In this document: positions 25,994-37,882 of the stretch, piece after piece
How the letters are laid out: each line of letters opens with the position of its first letter
Position numbering within the stretch: position 1 is the first letter of the stretch
From: Ceratopteris richardii
Lineage: Eukaryota; Streptophyta; Polypodiopsida; Polypodiales; Pteridaceae
Assembly (NCBI GenBank): GCA_020310875.1
Contig: CM035416.1
Location: 3,741,709-3,805,708 of the forward strand
Direction of reading: 5' to 3'
DNA length: 64,000 nt
Position numbers and translations under genes: made by a program
Notes under the pieces: model-generated
Database searches by the model: none
The model's input: the letters and a program-made list of their open reading frames with translations, nothing else
Told to the model about the DNA's origin: nothing

Positions 25994-26652
25994 TGTTGGA
26001 AGCAATCGGAGGCACAGACGACGTGGAAGCATGTAAAGACGGAGCAGGGAGCCAGACGGATCATTCTCTCAAACAATTATGTTTTTATTACCTCTTCAAA
26101 CATCCAACAATGATTTTCATCACTCTTGTAACATATGTAATATAGACAAAATCCCATTTTCTAATTCATAGCTCCATTTTGTGCAAGCCGAGGAGTCCTC
26201 GAGCTTGAGGAGCTTAGGTAGAATGCTCGTACCAATTTTCGTTATTTTTAGATACCGTTTACCCTTCCAAATAGCATCTAGGACCTATTTTTTAACTATG
26301 CCGGTCACTATATGTGAAACCGGTCAAAACTAGTCTAGAAACTATAAAAAGAGCTAGAGAGCTCATTTTTGAGGTTGGTTCATGTTAGCTTGTTTGAGTA
26401 GAGAAGAGCTTAGAGCTATTTTGAGCTTGTAAGAGTGTTCTTGAATAATAGAGCTAATTTCTCACCTTCCATTGTGTCTTGCTTGTCTCTTCATTGTGTG
26501 TGTGTATGTGTGTGTGCATCTTTGTGCTTCTCACCATCACTCTCACTTCATCTCACGTTCACGATCTTCATATCACTCCTATCTCTTCTGCGGATTGACA
26601 TTAAGGAGGTGAAGCTTCTTAACGTGGTACTTACCATTGTGCTAGAGCAACA
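25994..26652 (+). repeat. G1 5' LTR
   Basis: TGTTGGAAGC...AGAGCAACA, 659 bp. It contains a TATA box (26343-26350) followed at once by the inverted repeat GAGCTAGAGAGCTC (26351-26364), a CGAGGAGTCCTCG palindrome near 26191, and a TG-rich tract near 26490-26520. Confidence 0.95.
26343..26364 (+). promoter_or_regulatory. G1 LTR TATA box with adjoining palindrome
   Basis: TATAAAAA is followed directly by GAGCTAGAGAGCTC, which can form a 5-bp stem. The same pair (TATAAATA then GAGCTAGAGAGCTC) is kept in the diverged G3a LTR at 56337-56358, so it is probably the core promoter and first transcribed bases. Confidence 0.6.
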
Positions 26653-26660
26653 CCAAATTT

Positions 26661-26678
26661 TGGCGCCGTTGCCGGGGA
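26661..26678 (+). other. G1 primer binding site (Asp-tRNA type)
   Basis: TGGCGCCGTTGCCGGGGA lies eight bases after the 5' LTR. This sequence is the usual primer site of Athila-like plant Gypsy elements and is taken to pair with the 3' end of tRNA-Asp. Confidence 0.85.
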
Positions 26679-28537
26679 TCGAGTCTAGGACGAATGTGTG
26701 ATGGTAAGAGTATAGCAAGAAGTGGCGTTGGAAGGTAAAAATTTCAGTTTTTGTTGTTGTTTTTACTTAGTTTTTAGTGTTTTTCACCTCCCCCGCACTT
26801 CATCTTCATCATCGCATCATCATCTTCATCTCCAAAAAAATCAGAAAATTCACCATATCCACCCATTCACCTCATTTCCCCTCATTTGTGCATGCGAGAG
26901 AGCGAGAGAGAACTTTTGTGCTTGTGTGTGCTTGTGTTTTCTTGAGTTTTCTTGCAGGTACAGAGCTCCAGTGCATCAAGAAATCTTGGAAAAGGTAAAA
27001 TTTTACTCTCTGTCAAAGATCTGCCGAGTGTGGCGGACCATCGCGATGGTCTGCAACCTTCGGAATTCTTGGTAGGCGACCACACCACGAGGTAGGCGAC
27101 CCTTGCGCATCTACGAATCCACAGGCGCATCTCAAAAATTCACACTTTGGTGGACCATCGCGATTGGCTCAGACCATCGCGATTGTGTCGCACCATCGCG
27201 ATTGTGTCGCACCATCGCGATAGGCTCACGCCATCGCGACGGCTCGGCCGGACCATCGCGACGGTCTCGGACCATCGCGACGGTTCACTTGAGCCATCGC
27301 GACAGTCCACTTGGACCATCGCGATTGTTCAGCTGACCCCGGACCATCGCGATTGGCTCACGCCATCGCCACGACAGTGCCACGTGTCAAGTTAGACCAT
27401 CGCGACGGTTCGTTTTTCGGACCATCGTGACAGCCCCAAATTGGACCATCGCGATTGGCTCACGCCATCGCACTTGTGACCATCGCGACGGTTCACTTCG
27501 GACCATCGCGATTGTCCATCTTTGACCGTTGACCGCGCCATCGCGATTGTCCACCTGATCACGCCATCGCGACGGTTCATTTTTTGGGCCATCGCGACGG
27601 TCCATTCTCACGCCATCGCGACGGTTCATTTTTCGGGCCATCGCGACGGTTCGACCTCACGCCATCGCGATCGTTCACTTCGGGCCATTGCGACGGTTCA
27701 CCTTTTCGCGCCATCGCGATTGTCCAAATTCCACGCCATCGCGACGGTTCGCTTGGACCATCGCGACGGTCCCAGACCATCACGATTGTGCACCCCCATC
27801 GTAAATTTAGGGTTTCATTTTTTGACCAATTTTGGGGGTATTTTTGAGAAATTTTTGGACCATTAGACTCATAGGAGACCCCTTAGCTCATATTTGAAGG
27901 AAAACTTGATTGTCAGTTTTTACCCCCCAGGGCCTGAACGCTCATAACTTTTTCATCCGAAGTCCGTTTTTTGAGCTTAATAGCTATTTTGAGGTTCACC
28001 TAGTTTGGGACTAGGAAGCCAGGGGGCAAGTATTGAAAATTTGGGCAAAAGGGAAGGGACTAAAAAGGTGTGTATGCTCAAGTGCTTGATCATCCAACTG
28101 TGAATTGGTCTAAAATTGGATTTTTCCAGGTCTAACAAGGGCAATTGAAGTCAACCAAGGCAAGGCAGTGAAGGGCATAAAGCTTGGGAAGCGCGGCTTC
28201 TTGGGTATCAGAGCAACCAGAAAAGCCGACTCGAGGTTGGAAGATTACTCAACCCCCTCAGTCAATTCTTAGCTTAGGCTAAACGGTAGTGTTGTGGATT
28301 AAAGACGATAGGAACGCCTCAAGTTCAAGATACTTAATTCTTTCAAGTTTAAGACTACAAGTAAAGGTGTGTGTGACGAAAACCTAAAGAAAAGAACCTA
28401 AGTCTGACGGAACGAGAACTCAAAATTATAACGGAAAGTCGAATTCCTGACGCATACATTAAGACAAGAATCTAAAGAAATCTAAAAAGGATCAAGAAAG
28501 TAATAACAAAAAAACCATTGACGATCTAAGTGTGTAA
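26679..28537 (+). other. G1 leader with CCATCGCGA array
   Basis: About 1.86 kb between the primer site and gag. From 27037 to about 27790 it holds some 24 exact copies of CCATCGCGA and about five near-copies (such as CCATCGTGA and CCATTGCGA), on average one per 26 bp at irregular spacing. Each is followed by TGG, TTG or CGG; the fullest form, CCATCGCGATGG, is a perfect palindrome. Several plus- and minus-strand reading frames cross the array only because the repeat lacks stops; I do not regard them as genes. The part after 27800 is ordinary leader. Confidence 0.85.
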
Positions 28538-30290
28538 TTGAGTGTGCAAGGAAGAAAATTAATGAACCTTAGATCAGGGAGACACATAGGTAAGTCGGAC
28601 CGACAAAGCCTTAGATCATCAGAGGCAAGTGTAAGAACTACTGCTCGATTGTGGGCTCAGCAATTGAATAGTAATTACCCCTACGAGAGCTCAGATACTA
28701 GCGAATCAGAAATGGCATTTAGCGTAGACAGACCAGAAGGAGGGTCTAATATAGCTTATTTAGAAAAACCTGAAGGACCCTATAGAACACAATTAGAGTT
28801 TCTCCGAACCAACCGATTAGGTGCTCGCATCTATGAGGATGGTTTGCAAAGGCAAGTGGTGCAACTGCACAACCCTGATCAACCCATTGGATTGGAAAGA
28901 CCAGTGGTGAAATTTGAGAGAGACGCGTACATAGACAAAGAAGGAACCATGTACGTTCTAAGTACGTAGCCAAACGATACTAATGAGTTTGGCACAATTC
29001 AATTAGAGACGGAAGCGAAATTTCAAGGAAAAGAACCGCTAGAAGAACCTAGAACACCTAGAGGGAAATCCGTATTAACAAGAGTACTCATCCCAGAATG
29101 GATCCCTCAAGATAACAGGAGCACCGAGTTGTTTGTAAATAAAGAGACAGATGAAGCCTTTTGGAGGTACAGAAAGGAACACCCTGGTGAGATAGGCATC
29201 ATTACAATTTATGAATTCAAGGACCCAGATACACCTGGAAAGGTTGTATACCTGGATGAGACTTCAGAAAGAGTCTTTGTGGTGCCTGACCGCGCTAAAA
29301 ACACATACACATGGAGAGGTGAATTGGTATTCCCTCCATCTAGAACAAACATGAATACAAGTCAACAAGGGGCAGGAACATCCTCAGCCCATGGACATCA
29401 AAGAGAAGGAAATAAAGAGAGACCAGAAGTAAGCTTTAATCACCCCACAGGGAGAGATAGAGCAACCACGAACACTAATAGAGCGGATAGACAAAGAGAT
29501 CATGGAGTACTAGGTGGTAGAGATGATTTTCCTCTACCTAGGCCACGTGAACACGCAAGAGTATTAAGACCCACTCAATTAGTGAAATCCATGAAGAATT
29601 ACTTTGATGGGACAGGAGATCCCTATGACCACGTCGCAGAATTCAAGCAAGTACTAAGAGCAGAACAAGTCGAGGACATGTTCACGCAATACAATGCATT
29701 TGGACTAACGTTAAAGAATACCGCTTTAACTTGGTTCCAACCATTGCAACAAAGGCAATTTAGAGACATCCATCACTTTTTAGAGTCATTCATCATTGAA
29801 TTCTCTAAAAGTGGGATTAGACACGACACGTCTTCGTTGATTCATAGCTTTAAACAAACCCCTCAGGAAACAGTTAGACTGGCAGGACGTAGATTCAGAC
29901 AATATGTCGAACGATGTCCAATGCAAGAGCTACCCTCACAAGCCAAACAAGTATCACTGTTCCTAGATGGCTTGTTGAGCGCTAAACTACGCTCCTATGT
30001 GTACCTAAAGGAACCCAGAACGCTAAAGGAGTGTGTAAGAATATGTATAGACATCGAGGACAACCTAGGAGATGAATTAGAACTCTCAAAGGTCTATAAG
30101 GACTCAGATTGTTCTTCTCTAGCATCCACAAAATTGTCTAGCTCGATAGAGGACCTAGCAGAGAAAGTGGCCCAAAAACTAGGAGTTTCTAGTAAACAGG
30201 TGCCCAAGCTAGTGGCCAATATTGTACAATTGAGAGAAGATACACGAATCATACGACTCAGGATTGCCCATACAACAAACAAACAGTGAG
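28538..30290 (+). CDS. G1 gag region
   Basis: This is the capsid-type gene of G1. A Retrotrans_gag domain is clear at about 29560-30070: KSMKNYFDGTGDPYDHVAEF, then LTWFQPLQ, FRRY-like FRQYVERCP and FLDGLLSAKLRSYV. Upstream text (MNLRSGRHIGKSDRQ and a charged, Ser-rich linker) is an N-terminal extension. Zinc knuckles are not in this part but at the start of the following frame. The product should assemble the particle in the cytoplasm. Gag is treated here as one fossil region; about one break is present. Confidence 0.8.
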
Positions 30291-32460
30291 ACAGAACTAC
30301 CCGCAAACATACCAGCAGCCAGGTAGGTATCAAGGCCAATACAATGCCCAGCCTTATTACTATAGGCCTCCTCAGAACTACCCATACCAGGCTCAACAGA
30401 GACCTCAACCCGTCTTAGCTCAGCAGCCACCCCCACCAGCGAATGTCATCTCAGTCAAATACGCTGCTGCAGAAGAGAACCTAAGTAGGGCCTTAGTGCC
30501 TTCTTCACCCTTGATCACAGAAAGTGACCCGAACTCAAACAGTTTTGACTCTACTCATGTCACTAGTCCACCCGCTTATGACACGGAGTCACCAGAACAT
30601 GTGGAGACATATCATTATGATAGTCCACCAATGGAACCTAGTTGGGAGCCAGACTATGCTAATGTGATGTACGCAAACCCAAACCCACGGCCCCAATTGA
30701 GACAACAGAGACCACAGGGCCCTAGAGGACCATGCTTTAGGTGCCAAGGAGATCACTTCATAAAGGACTGTCCACATCCCCCAATAGCAAGGCAATCACA
30801 GTACTATAACATACAAGGCTTTTGTGCCGACTGCGGCAAAGAGCATATAATCAAAGATTGTCCTAAGAACCCTGTTAATGCTTCGAATGTGACACCGATC
30901 AACGTGATAGGTATTGTAAACAACGCAGATGGATCCAACCCTACATACGTGCCTATCCAAGCTATAACAAGAGCCCAGGCGCTCCTACAAAACCAACAGC
31001 TTAATCATGAGAAAGTAGCCGGAACTAGTGAAGTTGCAGAATCTAGCAGTAAAAAGACAAAATCTTGGAAAGATTCTAGAGAAAGAATCAAGAGAAAATG
31101 GAGTAAAAAGATAAGTGAGTTGGAAGGAAGTTTGAAGGAATCTAGAGCCAAAATCCAAGAATTGACTTCACAAGAATTAAACCAAGAAATCCCAGCTCAA
31201 AAATCAGGATCAGTTTTGGCGGAACCCATACCAGAAGATCTAGACATGATGTTTCGTGCATATCAAGCTAGATTAAAAGAGGGACCTCAGGTAGCTGAAA
31301 TGAGCAAAAACTACCCTCGTGCTGATCTAGAAATTGAGAGAACTAAACTTTGCATGAAGATGGTAGAGTTAGCACAAGCTTTGTTCGAAGCCTCTAGATA
31401 TCTTAATTGGAATAACATGGCAAAACCGGAATTACACTTTCAAGGACTCATGGAGAGGCTTGAATACTTGATTGAAAGCAAAGAGAAAAAGGATCAGCAT
31501 AGGAACCCTATTGTCCCAGAGACACAGGAAAGGAATGCACCATCCCTGTCTCAAGTACCCAATACAGCAAGTCAAAACAATTTGTCTTCCATACATAGGT
31601 ACTCACATGAATTTTTGAGAGAAATACAAGAAGAGAAATGGAGGAAGGAACAAGGAACTCATCCTCCTATTCAAGAAATAGACGACTTGCAGGAACAATT
31701 TCCCCAAGACATCCCCTCTATATATGATGATGTAGAGGTGGAACAACTGAGTGAACCCACAGGATTTGAATCTAATTCTTTACAAGAATTACCTCAGTTC
31801 ACAGGACCTTGGGAAGCAAAGTCTATTAGTATGAGAGCACCCACGATAATAGTGAGGAATGAAGAATCGGTGATCCCTAGGAACACGGAAGTGATCAAGA
31901 ATACCAAAGTACAGTGTAATCTCACTCTGGAGGAATTGTTAAAGGTAAAACCAGAATTGTGGAAGCACGTAGCAAATCAATTCCCTGAGCTTGCTACCAC
32001 ACCCTCTCAGATAGGATCACATAAGAAGGTACCAGAGATACCTGTGGAAAAGATTGGAGACGTAAGCGAAGGAGAGGAAGGTAACACATATCTTCCAATA
32101 ACCCATCAGGGCTACACCACGAAAGCCATCCTAGATTCAGGAGTCGGCGTAGCTATAGCTACCACCGCTTTGTGGAAACGTTGGGGTAAGCCAGCACTCA
32201 GACCCACCAGGATGAAACTACAAATGGCTGATGGACACATAGAAAAACCATTAGGCTTACTAGAAGGCATATCTCTCACCACTTGTGGTGTAGAATTTGA
32301 GCATACTTTCACCATTTGTGACTTTGCGAAAAATCGTGCTTATGAAATGATATTGGGACGACCATTCATGCGTCAGTTGCAAATTGTACAAGATTGGGGA
32401 ACTAATTCTTTGTACTTGCAACATTTAGGAGTGACTACTAAAGTCAATCTTAAAGACTAT
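30286..32460 (+). CDS. G1 nucleocapsid and first protease part of pol
   Basis: The frame opens with a Gln/Pro/Tyr-rich stretch and two zinc knuckles, CFRCQGDHFIKDC (30733-30771) and CADCGKEHIIKDC (30823-30861). Both are CX2CX3HX4C, one residue shorter than the usual CX2CX4HX4C. A Lys/Glu-rich, coiled-coil-like segment follows at about 31040-31190. The retropepsin domain is at about 32070-32440 with AILDSGVGVAIATTALW and MILGRPFMRQL: a catalytic DSG (32134-32142) followed by unusual flap text. It is continuous with the reverse transcriptase that follows. Confidence 0.8.
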
Positions 32461-33239
32461 TCACACAGAGATGTACCCCCAATACAATGGAATACCATCC
32501 ATAAAACACCAGTAGAGACGGAATCCGTGCACTCATTAGAATCAGATCCTTCTTGGTTACATGAGGATACCCATTTATGGATGTGTAAAGTAGCCAAACA
32601 AGAGGAAGAACGATTAGAAGCAAGGACCTTAGGTGCAGAACAACATCCACGAACCCTTCAAGATCCAGCCTACGCACCTGTAGTATTCCCAGACGAAGAG
32701 TTTGAACCCCATGGTTGGGCAGAAATACTAGCAACCATGGATGTAGCCATCAATGAAGAACAATGGACACCCCACTGTGACGAGGATGGCTATGACATTT
32801 CAGTTTTTACGATAGAGCCAATCATGGGCGATGCAATTTTAGAAGAGTGTGAACCGAACACTGATGCATTTGAGGATGCAAGCGATTTTGATTTAGAATC
32901 AATTATCATGGACCCGCCCTTTGCATCAGAAGAAGAATATTTGTACGAAGTAGAGACTCACACTCAGAGACACGAGGAAATTACGAACGAGGTAAGGTTA
33001 GCCACAGAAGTGACTACTAAGAGTGAAGGCAAGAAAAGAAAGAAGAAAGAAACCATGACAGAAAAAGAAGAATCTTTGTTTGAAGTACCCGAGAATTTCA
33101 AGAAATATGAAATCGAAGATAGAAGAATCATGGTTCAAATGCCCAATAGAAATGCGAATGACGGACAAGTATATGATAACCGAGAGAAAACCAAGAAAGT
33201 AATAGTTGCCATAGAAGGAGAAGAAGAAAAATGTACATA

Positions 33240-34200
33240 CATAGGGCATGATTTGACGACTGAAGAAGAAGAAGAGTTAGTTGCCCTATTGCACGAATAT
33301 AGAGATGTTTTTGCTTGGAGTTACAAAGATTTGAAAGGAGTAGATCCAGATATATGTTCTCATAGAATCCCTATGACTCCAGATGCAAAACCGACAAAAC
33401 AGAAACCGTACACGTATAATGATAACTACGCTGCGAAGATTAAAGAGGAGATAGATCGATTGATAGAAGCAGGATTCATTTACGAAATTGAGCATACCGA
33501 ATGGGTATCCCCCATTGTGGTTGTGCCCAAGAAGAATGGAAAATTGCGTGTGTGTATTAACCTTAAAAAAGTTAATGCCGCAACGATTAGGGACAGTTAT
33601 CCTCTTCCTATCACGGAACACTTATTGGAAAGAGTTGCGGGCAAGGAAGTTTACAGCTTTCTTGATGGATTCTCAGGCTATAACCAAGTAGCCATTGCTC
33701 CAGAAGACCAACACAAGACGGCTTTTGCCACTGAATGGGGCATATTTGCATTTCGTGTGATGCCATTTGGCCTAACAAATGCACCCGCCACTTTCCAGCG
33801 ACTCATGTGTCATGTTTTTAAGGAATTATTACGCAAGAGCTTGGAAGTTTACATTGATGACTTATGTGCTCATTCAAATGTAAGACAGACGCATATCCCA
33901 GAGTTAAGACAAATATTTGACAAATGTCGAGAATATCAAGTTTGTTTGAACCCAGAAAAATGCGTTTTCATGGTCAGACAAGGCAAAATTCTAGGACACA
34001 TTGTGTCAAAAAATGGAATCTCCACGGATGAGGAAAAGGTGAAGGTAATTGCGGATCTACCCAGACCAACTAATGTGAAAGAGGTACAAGCATTTATGGG
34101 CCATTGCGGTTATTATAGGAGATTCATACACATGTATGCAATCATAGCCAAGCCTTTGTACTCTCTTTTAACCAATTTTGAATGGATAGATGAATGTGAA
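33240..34200 (+). CDS. G1 reverse transcriptase
   Basis: A Ty3/Gypsy reverse transcriptase that copies element RNA to DNA. Motifs in order: EYRDVFAWSYKDLKGVDPD, EHTEWVSPIVVVPKKNGKLR, VCINLKKVNAATIRDSYPLP, YSFLDGFSGYNQVAIAPEDQ, FGLTNAPATFQRLMCHVFKE, the catalytic YIDD (33850-33861), and KILGHIVSKNGI. YIDD is a common Gypsy variant of YVDD. The reverse transcriptase fragments at 1-388 (-) and at the end of G3b are close relatives. Confidence 0.9.
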
Positions 34201-34660
34201 TTCATTTAATGAACTTAAACGACGCTTGTGCTCAGCACCTATATTGACTACCCCAGATTGGAGTAAGCCATTCCATGTACATGTGGATGCATCCAATTAC
34301 ACCATAGGATGTGTGTTAGCACAACCCACGAATGAAGGTAACATAGATCTCCCCATAGCTTACGCGAGCAGACAATTGAACGCAGCAGAAAGAAATTACA
34401 CCACGACGGAACGAGAAGGATTAGGGATGATCTACGCAGTAAAGAAGTTTAGGCACTACTTGTTGGCCAACAAGTTTAAGTTCTTTACAGATCATCAAGC
34501 CCTATTATACTTAGTCAACAAACCATGTAACACAGGACGATTGATACGTTGGTTTCTATTACTCATGGAGTATGATTTTGAAGTAGTAGTCAGGAAAGGA
34601 AAGACACATCTTAGAGCTGACCACCTTTCAAGATTAACCTCAGGAGAAGCTCCTCAAGGA
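34200..34660 (+). CDS. G1 RNase H
   Basis: Ty3/Gypsy RNase H: FHVHVDASNYTIGCVLAQ with the first Asp, TTTEREGLGMIYAVKKFRHYLL with the Glu, and FKFFTDHQALLYL with the next Asp. The end reads KGKTHLRADHLSRL. It removes the RNA strand after first-strand synthesis. Confidence 0.88.
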
Positions 34661-34879
34661 GTAGCGGATGAATTACCAGATGCATACTTGTTTAACCTTG
34701 AGATAGCACCAGAATGGGCTAAGCCTATAGTCCCTATTCTGACATACGGACCCAAGAATCCTAGGATTAAGATCAAAGAAGGAGAGATTACCAAGTCTCA
34801 GAGGTACCAAATAATGGCAGGAAGCATATATAAACAGGATAATCAAAAGATTCTTGCTTGTTGTGTAGATGAATCAGAG

Positions 34880-36250
34880 CATGCAAATTGGTTGCAATTA
34901 GCACACATAGGTGCACTAAAGCAACATCATTCAAAACATCGAACATTACAAACTCGGCATAGATTAGGAGTATATTGGCCTACGATGGAAGCAGATGTCT
35001 ACAGGTTGTGTAAGGAATGCAATGTTTGTTGTGAAAGACCACCAGTAGAGCATGCTACATTATATCACGTGTCTCTCACACCAGACTGGAGTGAACCTTT
35101 AGTGACATACTTGAGGACGAACACATTCCCTCAAGGCATGACCTTAGCTCGACAACGCAGTTTAGAGCAGGAAGCTCAAGACTATTCACTTATTGGCGAT
35201 AATTTATACAAAAGAGGACGAGATGGATATCTAAGACAATGTGTTCATGAGAGCGATTATCTGAGCATACTAGAGACTGCACACCAAGGTGTTGCAAGAG
35301 GTCATTTTGGACCCGATAGGATAATCAAAGCCATCCTCTTTGCAGGATTATGGTGGCCCACTCTTCACATGGATGCACATACCTATGTAAAGAGATGTGA
35401 CGTGTGCCAAAGAACTCAGTTTCCTACTCGCAGAGATGAAATGCCATTGAAACCCATGATGGGCGGACGTGCATTTTCAAAGTGGGGTATAGACTTTGTA
35501 GGACCCATCAACCCCCCTGCAAAAGGTACACATGCGGAATACATTATTGTTGCCACAGATTATCTAACCAAATGGGTAGAGGCAAAAGCCACAAAAAAGA
35601 ATGATGCACACACAACTGCAAAATTCTTATTTGAAAATGTCTTTACAATATATGGATTGCCTATAGAGTTAGTGAGCGATCGAGGCACTCACTTTCTAAA
35701 CCAAGTCATTGAATATTTGTTACAAGATTTTATGGTGATTCACAAGAAATCTGCACCATATCATCCTCAGGCCAATGGTCAGGCTGAAAGCACTAACAAG
35801 ATACTTTGTAACGTACTGACGAAACTCGTGAACAACAAACGTTCAGATTGGGACAAACAGTTACACCACGCTGTTTGGGCATATCGAGTGGCCTACAAGA
35901 CCGTACTCAATGCAACTCCCTTTCAGATGGTTTTTGGTCAGAATGTTGTGCTTCCTTTGGACTTCTTGATACCGACACTTAAGGTTGCACAAGAACATCA
36001 GTGGACCGGCCATGAATTATCAGCGAGAATAATGGACTTGGAACGACTAGGAGAAACCAGGCTAAAGGCAGCAGCAGGAATATATGCAGCGAAGAAGCGA
36101 CAGAAAGCATACTTTGATGCATATGTGAAAGATAAAGGCTTAAAAGAAGGAGATTTAGTTCTCGTGTATACGCTGAAACAGCACGCACGGAAGTTAGAAA
36201 AGCGAGGTTATGGACCTATGATCATTAACAGACTTTCGACTAGTGGAGCA
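34880..36250 (+). CDS. G1 integrase with two zinc-binding motifs
   Basis: The first HHCC-type motif is at about 34900-35030 (HIGALKQHHSKHR, then CKECNVC). After about 80 residues a second one follows at about 35280-35410 (HQGVARGHFGPDRI, LWWPTLHMDAHTYV, then CDVC). The catalytic core is at about 35480-35960: WGIDFVGPI with the first Asp, VSDRGTHF with the second, and YHPQANGQAESTN with the Glu. The C-terminal part has KGLKEGDLVLVYTLKQ and GYGPMIINR. The core inserts the DNA copy into the genome. The doubled zinc-binding part may be a lineage trait. Confidence 0.88.
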
Positions 36251-36479
36251 GTACAGTTAGCCACCTTAGAAGGAGATATAATGCCTAATTACATTAGTGG
36301 CTGTAGAGTCAAGCTATATCAAGAACCTCTTACTGAGGATATGCTTAGACGACTCACATTGGCAAAGAAGCGTAAGGAGGAAGAAAACAGAATACGAGCT
36401 GAAGCTCAGGCAGAAGCCATAGAACGCATTAAGCGCATGAAGCTAAGAAGACAAGGACTAGGGAGAGAACATTATAACC

Positions 36480-36960
36480 ATCTGGAAACATCACCCAGAT
36501 ATCCCATGGCCATGTGTCAAGTAAAGTCAACCACTCATCCTAGCATAGTGGACAGGAGACCATTCATTACAGTTAGGCTAGAGCACGGCAACCCTTGCCA
36601 AGAACTCAGGGCTTTAATTGACTCAGGTGCTGCGACTAGTGCGATTAGATGGTCCCACTATAAGGATTCAGGAATAGAAATGCGGCCAATTGAGGCATAC
36701 CTCATAGGCCTAGGAGGCATGGAAACCCCTTGCATGGGTGAGGTGGACCTTCCTATCCTCATTAAGGATGTGACCATGACAGCGAAGCTACTAGTGTGCC
36801 ATGATGACGACCTGATAGAACCCCTAATCCTTGGCCAAGATTGGCTATACGATCACTCAGTGGACCTAAATCTTAGACAAGGCTCCTTACAGATTGGAAC
36901 CTTAGAGCAGAAGCGAGTGATACCGCTTGACTTCCCTAACGGCATTCCGATTGAGGTTTG
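36480..36960 (+). CDS. G1 second retropepsin-like domain, after integrase
   Basis: Downstream of the integrase, in the same open frame, comes a second aspartic-protease-like unit: FITVRLEHGNPCQELRAL, then IDSGAATSAI with DSGA at 36620-36631, a flap-like LIGLGGMETPCMGEV, and the closing LILGQDWLYDHSVDLN. Spacing between DSGA and LILGxDWL is about 70-75 residues, as in retropepsins. It is separate from the first protease at 32070-32440, about 4.5 kb upstream. It may be an active second protease, a dimer partner, or an inactive binding domain. The family fit is by eye. Confidence 0.7.
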
Positions 36961-37882
36961 TAACCCTAGACCCTATGAAACGCATGCGACGGAAGACCAG
37001 AAGATCTTGGGTCAGACCAGTCACGTTACGTCTACACCAACCCACTCGGGCTTGGCTATGGACAGTTGTCAATCAGAAGGACGACAGGAGATCTTCCCTG
37101 GGACTTCCTGCAAACTAGAAGAGGCAGCTACCCATCCGCTAGGGCAGATGGACACAATCAGCGGTCAGGTGGGTTGCACCAGCGACCAAATGAGCACGAC
37201 ACCCTGCGGTGCTCATCCTTCCAAACTTGTTGCGGACTGGCCTAGATTAAAGTTAAAGAACGAATCACTTCCTAATGGGCAGGTCACGCAAGTGTTGGAT
37301 CTCCCTTCTTTTCCAAAGCAGAGCGTCCATCCGACCTCTCAACCTCAACCACAACAGAGTCAACCACGACGAAGGAACCCAGACCGACGGCAGTATCAGA
37401 AGACACACCAAGGAAAGCAGTTTAGGCCACCCAAAGGAAGCGGCACCAGACAAATATGGGTGCCAAAAGGACAAAAAGCACCAAAGAACTCCAACCAAGC
37501 AAAGATCGACAAGAAAAAGGCAGGGCAGAAACAGAATCAGTACCCACCATCCCCTCGACCTTCTTCTACAGGTTCGAGCATTCGACAAATTTGGATCGCC
37601 AAAAAATACCTTACCCATAGACCCACACCCACGCAGATTTGGGTACCCAAACCATGTATCATAGCGCAACCCTTAAACCATGTAATATATACCCCTCACA
37701 AATCTTTCCATCCCTCAATACCACCACACCTGATACTACCTTTTGCCCCTCAGCAGAAACCCACCACCCACTCAAAGACTCTTAGGAAATGGATACCGAA
37801 GCGTGTCCAACCGTCTTCCCCTAACCCATTGTCTAACAAAAATCACCCCCGACTAACATACAACCTTGTAATAAATCACTAA
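36960..37882 (+). CDS. G1 pol C-terminal tail with QIWVPK repeats
   Basis: About 300 residues of low-complexity, Pro/Gln/Lys/Arg-rich sequence continue from the second protease-like domain. From about 37440 it holds four spaced copies of a short motif: RQIWVPKG, RQIWIAKK, TQIWVPKP and RKWIPKR. It is strongly basic and probably disordered; nucleic-acid binding is a guess. The frame ends at 37882. Confidence 0.7.

Noticed and set aside
26435-26701. Cys/Val/Ser-rich reading frames in the G1 and G3a LTRs (also 43061-43303 and 56385-56661)
   Set aside because: They are translations of the TG-rich LTR tract and repeat in every LTR copy.
27037-27790. CRISPR-like array
   Set aside because: The repeat is 9 bp with irregular spacing in a plant retroelement leader; there are no cas genes and no constant spacer length.
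27103-27866. Overlapping reading frames on both strands through the CCATCGCGA array, giving Arg/Asp/His-rich translations
   Set aside because: The repeated word has no stop in several frames on both strands, so long frames arise by composition. There is no domain or start context.
37265-37669. Minus-strand frame opposite the G1 pol tail
   Set aside because: It lies opposite a low-complexity plus-strand coding region and has no recognisable domain.
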